Part shown: one piece after another, positions 43,188 to 50,285 of the stretch | Layout of the letters: each line of letters starts with the position of its first letter | Position numbering within the stretch: position 1 is the first letter of the stretch | Assembly (NCBI RefSeq): GCF_031157355.1 | Contig: NZ_JAVIFT010000001.1 | Span: forward strand, 868,001 to 932,000 | Origin: Hyphomicrobium sp. LHD-15 | GTDB taxonomy: Bacteria > Pseudomonadota > Alphaproteobacteria > Rhizobiales > Hyphomicrobiaceae | Direction: 5' to 3' | Length of the DNA stretch: 64,000 nucleotides | The notes under the pieces: model-generated | What the model was told of the DNA's origin: nothing | The model's input: the letters and a program-made list of their open reading frames with translations, nothing else | The model's database searches: none | Program-made: the position numbers and the translations under genes

Positions 43188-43556
43188 ATGAAGCGGTGCC
43201 TGATCGCAGATCAATCCGAGATCATCCGCAAGGTCGCCCGGCACTACCTCGAAAAGCTTTCTTTCGAGGTGCTTGAGGCGGATTCCGCCGATCCGGCGCT
43301 CGGCCTCTGCCGTGACAAGACCATCGACGCCGTCATTCTGGATGCACGCCTCCCCGGCAAGACAACGGTCGAATTTCTCTCCGCGCTGCGCTTCGCCGGA
43401 ACCGCCCACAGACCGCTGATCATCTACGCGACCACCGAGAACGACCCGTCCGACATCTCGCGCGCGTTCGCGGCGGGAGCCGACACCTACCTCATGAAGC
43501 CGTTCGATGAAGGCTCGTTCGTCGAGACGATCAGCAACACCGGGCTTGCGGCCTAA
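43188..43556 (+). CDS. Single-domain response regulator (CheY-like receiver)
   Basis: A 122-residue receiver domain with nothing attached. Phosphoacceptor Asp52 lies in DAVILDARLPGKTT, conserved Thr/Ser around 83 in YATTEND, and Lys104 in YLMKPFDEG. The first acidic pocket reads IADQSE, with only one Asp where most receivers have two. Its place next to chpT suggests it takes phosphate from ChpT, but it is not clearly CpdR or DivK by sequence. Confidence 0.85.
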   Translation: MKRCLIADQSEIIRKVARHYLEKLSFEVLEADSADPALGLCRDKTIDAVILDARLPGKTTVEFLSALRFAGTAHRPLIIYATTENDPSDISRAFAAGADTYLMKPFDEGSFVETISNTGLAA

Positions 43557-43716
43557 ACCTGCTACCGACCGCTCCCGGTTCAAGCGCAAGCTTCCCAGCC
43601 CCCGCCGCATCGTGTACTTATCGCCAACCTCGTCGGGCGCCTCCCGTTTCGAGTTCCGGGCTTTCTGTGCCGCGCACCTAAAGCGCGCCCCCTCACGCTG
43701 ACGATCGAGACTTCCC

Positions 43717-44340
43717 TTGCTGCGCGTCGAGCATCTCAAAGTCGGTTCGCTTCCCGCCCTCTCGTTCTCGGTATCGGACGGCGAGTGCCTTGCGGTGGAA
43801 GGCCCGCCAGGCTCCGGAAAAACCCGGATACTACGCGCTATCGCCGACCTCGATCCGATCGATGCGCAACTGTTTCTCGATGGCGTCGAGCGCCGTGAAA
43901 TGTCCGCTGCCGACTGGCGCAAAGCGGTGCGCTATGCGGCGGCCGAGCCTGGCTGGTGGTCCGATACACCGCGGGACAGCTTTCCGAATATCTCCTCTCT
44001 CGAGGCGCGCGTCTTCCGACTGCTCGCCGCGGTCGGACTGGACGAGGACGTTCTGGAGCGACCGATCAGCATGCTGTCGACCGGCGAACGGCAACGGATT
44101 GCGCTGGTGCGTGCGCTCGCGGACGAGCCCAAGGTGCTGCTTCTCGACGAGCCAACCGGCGCACTCGACGTCGGCTCGGCCGCGCTCGTCGAGGAGCTGC
44201 TTCGTTTTCAACTTCTCGCCGGGCGGAGCATCCTGATCGCGAGCCATGATCCGGCGATGATCGGACGTCTCTCGCACGCTCGGCTTCAGCTCGCCCCGAC
44301 CGAGCGTCCGGCCCGATCGACGAGGATGCCGCCGCCATGA
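43717..44340 (+). CDS. ABC exporter ATP-binding protein, FetA/YbbL type
   Basis: A 207-residue ATPase. Walker A GPPGSGKT (29-36), signature LSTGERQR, Walker B VLLLDEPTGALD, H-loop ASHD. At the Q-loop the usual Gln appears to be Ala (VRYAAAEPGWW). In E. coli FetA pairs with FetB in an exporter linked to iron homeostasis. It starts with TTG at 43717 (GAGA nearby) and overlaps the permease gene by four bases (ATGA). Confidence 0.82.
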   Translation: MLRVEHLKVGSLPALSFSVSDGECLAVEGPPGSGKTRILRAIADLDPIDAQLFLDGVERREMSAADWRKAVRYAAAEPGWWSDTPRDSFPNISSLEARVFRLLAAVGLDEDVLERPISMLSTGERQRIALVRALADEPKVLLLDEPTGALDVGSAALVEELLRFQLLAGRSILIASHDPAMIGRLSHARLQLAPTERPARSTRMPPP

Positions 44341-45134
44341 GCTATATTCCGCTCGAGCTTTCCGATCTCGCGCTCGCCGCCATCCTGCTGATTGCCAACG
44401 GGGCCGTCTCGATCTGGTATCAGCTCGGCCTCGAGCGCACGCTCGCCATTTCGGCCGTGCGCATGGTGGTGCAGCTTTCGCTGGTGGCGCTGGCGCTCAA
44501 ACTCATCTTCTCGCTCGACTCGCCACTGTGGACGGTTCTGTTCGGCCTGTTCATGACCGCGGCCGCCGCCTACGAGGTGGTCTCTCGGCAGGAGCGGAGA
44601 GTCGCCGGGCCGATCGGGATCCTGCTTGGGACCGGAGCGCCGTTCTTCGCCGGCCTGGTCGCGACGATGTTTGCGGCCATTGCCGTGATCGGCCCCGATC
44701 CCTGGTATGCGCCGCGCTATGTGCTGCCGATCTTCGGCATGATGCTCGGCAACGCCCTCTCGGGCACGACGCTGGTGCTCGACTTCATGACCAACGCGGC
44801 GGTGCGCGAGCGTCCGGCCATCGAGGCGCGCCTCGCGCTCGGCGCCGGCCGCTTTGAAGCGTTCGACATCGTTCTCAGGCGCGCGCTCACGACCGGGCTC
44901 ATGCCGATCCTGACCGCGATGGCGACCACCGGCGTCGTTTCGCTGCCCGGCATGATGACCGGGCAGATCCTGGCCGGCATCGATCCGGTTTCGGCGGCAA
45001 AGTATCAGGTGATGATCATGTTCCTGATCTCGGGCGCGACCGGTGTGGCGGTGCTGGCGGCGGGGCTCGGCTCGGTGCTTCTGCTCACCGATGAGCGCCA
45101 CCGACTGCGGATCGACCGGCTGGTCCAGCGCTAA
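44337..45134 (+). CDS. ABC exporter permease, FetB/YbbM (UPF0014) type
   Basis: A 265-residue membrane protein with about six to seven helices. Family stretches include AVRMVVQLSLVALALKL, LPIFGMMLGNALSGTTLVLDF, EARLALGAGRFEAFDIVLRRALTTGLMPILTAMATTG and VSLPGMMTGQILAGIDPVSAAKYQ. With the preceding ATPase it forms a two-component exporter. The role in iron export is known for E. coli only; substrate here is inferred. Translation is coupled to the ATPase gene. Confidence 0.87.
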   Translation: MSYIPLELSDLALAAILLIANGAVSIWYQLGLERTLAISAVRMVVQLSLVALALKLIFSLDSPLWTVLFGLFMTAAAAYEVVSRQERRVAGPIGILLGTGAPFFAGLVATMFAAIAVIGPDPWYAPRYVLPIFGMMLGNALSGTTLVLDFMTNAAVRERPAIEARLALGAGRFEAFDIVLRRALTTGLMPILTAMATTGVVSLPGMMTGQILAGIDPVSAAKYQVMIMFLISGATGVAVLAAGLGSVLLLTDERHRLRIDRLVQR

Positions 45135-45164
45135 TGCTCTAGCCTCAGCGGCCCAAAAAAGTTT

Positions 45165-45194
45165 CGGGCGCCATCCATCGCTGGAGGGCGCCCG
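45165..45194 (-). terminator. Hairpin with T-run on the minus strand
   Basis: Arms 45165-45177 and 45182-45194 pair over 12 of 13 positions (one A-G mismatch) around TCGC. On the minus strand it is followed, after AAAC, by TTTTTT, so it fits termination of the secreted-protein gene that ends at 45325; it could also slow transcription leaving fetB on the plus strand. Confidence 0.7.
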
Positions 45195-45232
45195 ATAAAT
45201 GCATTTCCGTAATCCGGAGATCCTCGCTTAGA

Positions 45233-45266
45233 GCATGATTGCTTTGAATCGCAATCACGCTCTCGC
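45233..45266. repeat. Dispersed hairpin related to 1162-1192
   Basis: GATTGC (around 45237) pairs with GCAATC (around 45251) across TTTGAATC. Its reverse complement begins GAGCGTGATTGCG and has TCAAAG two bases later, as in the element after the HPF gene. Confidence 0.6.
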
Positions 45267-45289
45267 CTCTTGATGAGACCGATGATTCA

Positions 45290-45327
45290 CGCTTCAGGCT
45301 GGTAGGGCCTGAAGCGATCATGGTCTA
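45290..45327. repeat. Dispersed palindrome, copy 2 (partner near 39823)
   Basis: CGCTTCAGGC (45290-45299) pairs with GCCTGAAGCG (45307-45316), and ATCATGGTCTA follows. Loop and flank match the element at 39823-39860 while the arms differ in a compensated way. It runs into the stop of the secreted-protein gene. Confidence 0.65.
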
Positions 45328-46206
45328 GGGCGACGGCGTAACGGGTGCGACCGGCGCGGAGGCCGACGCTTCCGCGGCCGGGCTATTTGGAGCCGACGGG
45401 TTTTCAACGACCGGAGACGGAACGGACGCCGGGCGGTCGGCGATCGCAGCAGCGGCGCGCTCGGCGGCCAGTGCGGCGCGTTCGGCGGCGGCGGCGGCAC
45501 GCTCTGCAGCGGCGGCAGCGGCTTCGGCAGCAGCAGCGCTGGCCTTGTGAGCCGCATCCACCTCAGCAGCGGGCGTCGGCGTGCTCACGTCGGCCTTGAC
45601 TGGCTCGACCTTGACTGCCTCGGCGGAAGACGTCGCGGCGCCGGCGGCTTCGGCCGTTGCGGCGGCGGCGGGGGGAACCGGGATCGTGCCGGTCTCGACC
45701 GGAGCGGCCGGTGCCGCGGTCGGCTCGGACTTGGCTTCGGCGGCCTTTTCCTCGCTCGGCTTTTCGGCAGGCTTGGACTCGGTCGCTGCGGTCGTGGAAG
45801 ACTTTTCTTCCTTCTTCTCGACCTTCTCAGGAGACTTCGCGGCGGCTTCCTTCTTGGCAGGCGCCGTCGATTTGTTGTTGGCCTTGGCGTCCTGCTGCTT
45901 CTGCGTCTCGGCGCCCCAGCACACTGTCGCGGAGGCGGTGCAGGTGTGCTCGTCGAACACGATCATGTTCAGGAAAAGCTCACAGCTCACGTCCTTTTTG
46001 CCGACCGAGAACTTCTCGATGCCCTGCTCGGCGGCCCAGGTGGCAATATGCTTGTCGAGCAGGTCCTTGGCGTCTCGCGTCGGGCCTTCCTTGCCATAAT
46101 CGTTGACCGTGAAGCCCATGCGCTTGCAGCCCGCCATGGCGGGATGAGCGAAGGCGAGTGCACCGGTCAGAACGGTGGCCAGGGTGAACTTGGAAGCGAA
46201 ACCCAT
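45325..46206 (-). CDS. Secreted protein with cysteine-patterned head and long Ala/Glu/Lys/Pro tail
   Basis: A 293-residue protein. Signal peptide 1-25 (LATVLTGALAFAHPAMA). The head (about 26-105) holds four or more cysteines: AGCKRMG, VSCELF, EHTC, and the closing TASATVCW. The rest is low-complexity: a Lys/Glu/Ala segment and a near-perfect alanine-rich run with AAAERAA repeats, then Pro/Ser. The head looks like a divergent copy of the protein encoded next door at 46521-46847 (both close with C-x-x-SAT-[VI]-C). GGAGA precedes the ATG at 46206 by seven bases. Function unknown. Confidence 0.7.
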   Translation of the reverse strand: MGFASKFTLATVLTGALAFAHPAMAGCKRMGFTVNDYGKEGPTRDAKDLLDKHIATWAAEQGIEKFSVGKKDVSCELFLNMIVFDEHTCTASATVCWGAETQKQQDAKANNKSTAPAKKEAAAKSPEKVEKKEEKSSTTAATESKPAEKPSEEKAAEAKSEPTAAPAAPVETGTIPVPPAAAATAEAAGAATSSAEAVKVEPVKADVSTPTPAAEVDAAHKASAAAAEAAAAAAERAAAAAERAALAAERAAAAIADRPASVPSPVVENPSAPNSPAAEASASAPVAPVTPSP

Positions 46207-46440
46207 CAAGTTTCTCCGTAACGGTCGAAAAACGTTTGGTCTTCATGCTGCTATAGCTGTGTCAGCCCACCATGCCTAGACCGGTTGGCAACATTATGCG
46301 CAGCTTTGACTAATTGCGAAAAAGGGTTAGCGGCCGCGCGCCCGCTCGGCCCATGGTGGTAAATTTCCCGCCAATATCAGGCGAGAACAAGGCCCATGCT
46401 CACATCATGACGGGGTGTCGCCCAGAACGCGCACCTCAGT

Positions 46441-46476
46441 AAAAAAACACCGCGTGCCCTTGCGGGGCGCGCGGTG
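46441..46476 (-). terminator. Rho-independent terminator of the small cysteine-rich protein gene
   Basis: A 12-bp stem (46448-46459 with 46465-46476, one G-T pair) around TTGCG is followed on the minus strand by seven T. It lies 45 bases past the stop at 46521. Confidence 0.92.
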
Positions 46477-46520
46477 TGCAATTTCGCCATGCCAGATTCG
46501 ATCGAACCCGGCTGGACTGC

Positions 46521-46847
46521 TCAAAGCTTGCAGATCGTGGCCGAACCACGGCAGGTCCAGCCCCAGGAGCCACCCTGCTTGCAGCTGTAAGAGCGCGGAC
46601 CGTAGGTATAGCCCGGCAGATTTGCGGCTGCGCCGACCTTGTTGTTCGAACCCATCCACGCGGCCCAGGCGCCCCAATCGACTGCCTGAAGAAGCGCTTC
46701 ATCAACCTGCAGCTTCGCGTCTTGCTGGCTTCCCGCCTCGCCGATCGCACCCTTCTTGAAGCAGGTCTTGGCCTCGGCCACACCGGCCGAGAAAGCGAGG
46801 CCCGCGACGGCCCCCAGCGCCATCATCGAACGCATAGCTTTGTGCAT
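46521..46847 (-). CDS. Small secreted cysteine-rich protein
   Basis: A 108-residue protein with a signal peptide (1-25, MALGAVAGLAFSAGVAEA). The mature 83 residues include KTCFKKG, a helical segment QQDAKLQVDEALLQAVDW, then YSCKQGG and the closing WTCRGSATICKL: four cysteines, probably two disulfides. It resembles the head of the protein encoded at 45325-46206. GGGAGA lies just upstream of the ATG. It has its own terminator. Confidence 0.75.
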   Translation of the reverse strand: MHKAMRSMMALGAVAGLAFSAGVAEAKTCFKKGAIGEAGSQQDAKLQVDEALLQAVDWGAWAAWMGSNNKVGAAANLPGYTYGPRSYSCKQGGSWGWTCRGSATICKL

Positions 46848-47021
46848 CGATTTTCTCCCTGGAATTTAGAACGCGGCAGTTCTTGCCCGTGGCAGAGAAC
46901 CGGCCCGTAGCAGAACCCGAGGGACTCTGCCCCACTTGGCGCACGCTGCCCATCCGTCATTCACAGGAAAGAGAAGGGAGACACCGTTTTTTGGATTCTC
47001 GTTGCCTCGCGACAACTCACC

Positions 47022-47237
47022 TCAACCAGCTTGCTGCAAGTTCACGGCTTTTGGGCCTTTTCCGCGCGTGTCCGGCTCGGTGTCGAAGGAAATGCGGGTG
47101 CCCTCACCCAGGTGCGCAATGCCGGACCGCTCGATCGCGCTCACATGCACGAAGACATCCTTGCCGCCGTCGTCCGGCGTGATGAATCCGTAGCCCTTCT
47201 GATCGTTGTAGAACTTCACGGTTCCGATTTGCCGCAT
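47022..47237 (-). CDS. Cold-shock domain protein (CspA family)
   Basis: A 71-residue cold-shock protein. RNP1 is KGYGFITPDD and RNP2 DVFVHVSAIE; it begins MRQIGTVKFYNDQKG. These proteins bind single-stranded RNA/DNA. GGAGAAG lies upstream of the ATG at 47237; the frame extends to 47309 but without homology. A 236-base gap before rlmJ may include a long leader, as often with cold-shock genes. Confidence 0.93.
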   Translation of the reverse strand: MRQIGTVKFYNDQKGYGFITPDDGGKDVFVHVSAIERSGIAHLGEGTRISFDTEPDTRGKGPKAVNLQQAG

Positions 47238-47473
47238 TTCGCTTCTCCAGATGCCCGCATGACATCGGGGGGAGACCGGCGAGAGAGCGGGCAAGCTCGC
47301 GCCGGCCATTCGGCGCGATTACCTTCGACGATTGCGTAACGCCATCACGTTCAACAGCACGATCCTGCTTCGTCCACTTCAGTCTCGGCAAGCACTCGGA
47401 CCTTAAGTATTCCGAATGCCGCCGCCCGGCGCAACCCTCGGCGTCTCCCGAGGGAGCAGGAAATGCAGAAGCT

Positions 47474-48340
47474 TCACGAGGATGTTATGCGCTCGCCCAC
47501 GAGCCAAGCGAGATGGCTTTCCGCACCCGTGCCGCGGGCCAGCGTGCGCGCGAGATAAGGAAGAAGAGCGCGCAGTTTCTCTTCGAGCGTAAAGGGCGGA
47601 TTGAGAATAAGCAGGCCGGTACCCGGCAGCTCACCCTCGGCGCGCGGCGCGCGCACGAACAGTTCCGCCGAGAGAAGCTTCGGAATGCCGAGAGCTGCCG
47701 CATCGCGCGCGAAGGCACGCGTGATTTTAACATCCTTGATCGGGTACCAGAGGATCACCGTTCCGGTCGCAAACCGGCGATGAGCAGCGGCGAGCGCCTC
47801 AACGAGACGGCGGAATTCACCCGGCTCCTCGAATGGCGGATCGATGAGAACGACGCCGCGCCGTTCCTTCGGCGGCAGCAGCGCTTTCAGCGCCGTCCAT
47901 CCGTCGATGGCGAGCGTCTTGACGGAGGCATCCTTGGCGAACAGCGCCTTGAGGCTCGCGGCATCCTCGGGATGGGCTTCGTTCACGACCAGCACATCGC
48001 CCCGGCGCATCAGCCGACGCGCGACCAGCGGACTGCCCGGATAGCGGACGACTTCGTCGCGGCCGGCGTTTTCCGCCCGCACGACTTCCAGATACGGCGC
48101 GAGGATCGCGGCAATCTCGGCTGGCGGGGTATCGGCGAGCACGCGACGGATGCCGTCGCGCCATTCGCCGGTCTTCTGCGCCTCTTCGCTCGCGAGATCA
48201 TAAACGCCGATACCGGCGTGGGTATCGATGACGCGGAACGGCTGGTCCTTGAGCTTCAGGTGTTCGACGACGAGCGCGAGCACCGCGTGCTTCAGCACAT
48301 CGGCGAAGTTTCCGGCGTGATAGATGTGGCGATAGTTCAT
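47474..48340 (-). CDS. rlmJ: 23S rRNA (adenine(2030)-N(6))-methyltransferase
   Basis: A 288-residue protein starting MNYRHIYHAGNFADVLKHAVL, the RlmJ hallmark, with the SAM-site DTHAGIGVYDL, PGSPLVARRLMR, and the catalytic motif VLIDPPFEEPGEF (DPPF). It methylates A2030 of 23S rRNA. It appears monocistronic. Confidence 0.95.
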   Translation of the reverse strand: MNYRHIYHAGNFADVLKHAVLALVVEHLKLKDQPFRVIDTHAGIGVYDLASEEAQKTGEWRDGIRRVLADTPPAEIAAILAPYLEVVRAENAGRDEVVRYPGSPLVARRLMRRGDVLVVNEAHPEDAASLKALFAKDASVKTLAIDGWTALKALLPPKERRGVVLIDPPFEEPGEFRRLVEALAAAHRRFATGTVILWYPIKDVKITRAFARDAAALGIPKLLSAELFVRAPRAEGELPGTGLLILNPPFTLEEKLRALLPYLARTLARGTGAESHLAWLVGERITSS

Positions 48341-48427
48341 GAGGAGCCCAAAGCGATCCGGGAGACGCGCGGCCGCGTCTCCCGGTGCTTGGTAGCATAG
48401 TCCGAGGGCCGGTGTGGACCTTCCGGC

Positions 48428-48994
48428 TCAGCCGTTCGAATGAATGTGAGATGGGACGGCCGGCGGGGTTCCGGCGGCGCGGGGCTGCTCGCTGTAGGAT
48501 GCATACGACGCCGCAGTCGCCGGCTTTTCGAGTTGCGGGGCGATCTCGGCCGGATCCTTGACCCGACGCGAGCGGCCGTCAAAGGCTGCGCCCTGCTCGA
48601 TCGACAGGAGGTGGCTGTGAATGTCGCCCTCGACCTCGGCACCGGCATGCAGCACCACGTGGGTGCCCATGATCGCGCCGTTGACGCGGCCGAACACGTC
48701 GACCGTCTCGGCGGCGATCGCACCCTGGATGATCGCTTCCTTGCCGACCTCAAGCTGGCGGCTGTGCAGATCGGCCTGAATGTTGCCGAGCACCTTCAGC
48801 GAACCTTTGCAACGAATGGTGATGGTTTGTCCTTCGATCGACAGATCGTTGCCGATAACGGACTGGGTGGCCGCTCCTGCGGCCTCGACGGCGTACAAAT
48901 GCTGCTTCTCGACGCCGTTGCCGCGATCCATCCGGCGCAGCTGCGGTGCGGGGGGCTCGGCCGGAACGGACTCGGGCTTGCGACTGAATACCAT
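48428..48994 (-). CDS. Bactofilin (polymer-forming cytoskeletal protein)
   Basis: A 188-residue protein. The central right-handed beta-helix domain (about 45-130) has the bactofilin repeats: SVIGNDLSIEGQTI, GSLKVLGNIQADLHS, LEVGKEAIIQGAIAAETVDVFGRVNGAI and VVLHAGAEVEGDIHSHLLSIEQGAAFDGR. Ends are disordered and Pro-rich. Bactofilins form filaments that position envelope enzymes. The ATG at 48994 follows GGGAGA. Confidence 0.9.
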   Translation of the reverse strand: MVFSRKPESVPAEPPAPQLRRMDRGNGVEKQHLYAVEAAGAATQSVIGNDLSIEGQTITIRCKGSLKVLGNIQADLHSRQLEVGKEAIIQGAIAAETVDVFGRVNGAIMGTHVVLHAGAEVEGDIHSHLLSIEQGAAFDGRSRRVKDPAEIAPQLEKPATAASYASYSEQPRAAGTPPAVPSHIHSNG

Positions 48995-49228
48995 GCTCAC
49001 TCTCCCTGACGCTAAACGTAATCCGCACATGGCCTTCATGCGGCCCGAGTTCGTCGAATTCATGTCAGAGGCGCGCGGGACATGAGATAATTGCGCGCGG
49101 CGCATCGACAGGCTGGCGACATGCCGGCACCGACATGCGCCCGTTCGAATTTGCGACTATGAATTGGGCGAAGCGCGAACATTTCGTGCAACGACAATCG
49201 CGACCAGGTCCTGGAGGCAGCAGCCCTC

Positions 49229-49906
49229 ATGACGGCGATGGACGAGAACATGACGGCCGCGCGCGAAGCCATGGTGCGCGAGGTCGAGCAGCGCATGGTC
49301 GACATGGTGCCGTGGGTCGGGCGCAGTGTCCTGTCGCCGCGGGTCATCGCCGCGCTGAGAGACGTGCCGCGACACCTGTTCGTGCCGCCCGAGCATCTAT
49401 CGGAAGCCTATCTCAACCGGCCCGCCGCGATCGGCTACCAGCAAACGATCTCCCAGCCGTTCATCGTTGCGCTGATGACCGATCTGCTCGATCTCGATCC
49501 CGACGACAAGGTGCTCGAGGTCGGAACGGGATCGGGCTACCAAACCGCCATCCTTTCCCGTCTCGTCGCACAGGTGTTCACCATCGAGTTGTGTGCGCCT
49601 CTCGCCGCGAGATCGGGACGGCTGCTGCAGCAGCTCGGATTCTCGAATATCGTTGCCCGGACCGGCGACGGCTATCTCGGCTGGCCGGAGGACGCCCCGT
49701 TCGATGCCATTATCGTGACAGCTGCGCCGCCCGAGATCCCGGAGCCGCTGATCGCGCAGCTCGCGCCCGGGGGGCGGCTGATCGTTCCCGTCGGCGGCAT
49801 CTCGCAGCAACTCATTCTTGTCGAAAAGAAGCGCGATCAATCGATCGTCTTGAGAGAAATCATTCCCGTGTGCTTTGTTCCGCTGACGCGACAAGACACG
49901 GCTTAG
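49229..49906 (+). CDS. pcm: Protein-L-isoaspartate O-methyltransferase
   Basis: A 225-residue protein with the SAM motif VLEVGTGSGYQTAIL, the substrate-side AIGYQQTISQPFIVALM, post-I TIELCAPL, and DAIIVTAAPPEIPEPLIAQLAPGGRLIVPVG. It methylates abnormal isoaspartyl residues, starting protein repair. Starts at ATG 49229 with GGAGG about 14 bases upstream; an ATG a few codons later is possible. Confidence 0.93.
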   Translation: MTAMDENMTAAREAMVREVEQRMVDMVPWVGRSVLSPRVIAALRDVPRHLFVPPEHLSEAYLNRPAAIGYQQTISQPFIVALMTDLLDLDPDDKVLEVGTGSGYQTAILSRLVAQVFTIELCAPLAARSGRLLQQLGFSNIVARTGDGYLGWPEDAPFDAIIVTAAPPEIPEPLIAQLAPGGRLIVPVGGISQQLILVEKKRDQSIVLREIIPVCFVPLTRQDTA

Positions 49907-50026
49907 GATTAACGACTTAAGCCTTATTGCGGGTTCGATGGCGAGATTGCAGGTTCGGGGCCGGCGGAGCGAACATGGGCAGCTCTGCCTCGGCCGGCGC
50001 GGGCGGGTGACTAGGGAGACGACGGA

Positions 50027-50242
50027 ATGGACGATCTCGACAGGTTCGAGCCGGGAATACACACCTTCAAAGGCACGGTGCGTGCCTGGGCGACCAGCAC
50101 GGCCGAACTGGTGACCGACAGCGGGCTTGTCGTGTTTCTCGATACGCGCGGGCAACCGCCGCTGCCGGCCGGCACGCGCATTCTCGTCGAAACGCGCAAG
50201 TACCGGCCTTGCCATTACGTGACGAAAGTGACGGCAGGCTGA
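50027..50242 (+). CDS. Small conserved protein, unknown function
   Basis: A 71-residue protein: GIHTFKGTVRAWATSTAELVTDSG, then LVVFLDTRGQPPLPAGTRILVETRKY. The pattern of alternating strands resembles a small beta-barrel. A good ribosome site (AGGGAGA) supports the ATG at 50027. It follows pcm by 120 bases and converges with uvrD. Confidence 0.65.
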   Translation: MDDLDRFEPGIHTFKGTVRAWATSTAELVTDSGLVVFLDTRGQPPLPAGTRILVETRKYRPCHYVTKVTAG

Positions 50243-50285
50243 GGTTCCTGCTTGCTCGCGCACCTCGTTTTGCGCCTGCCCCCTA

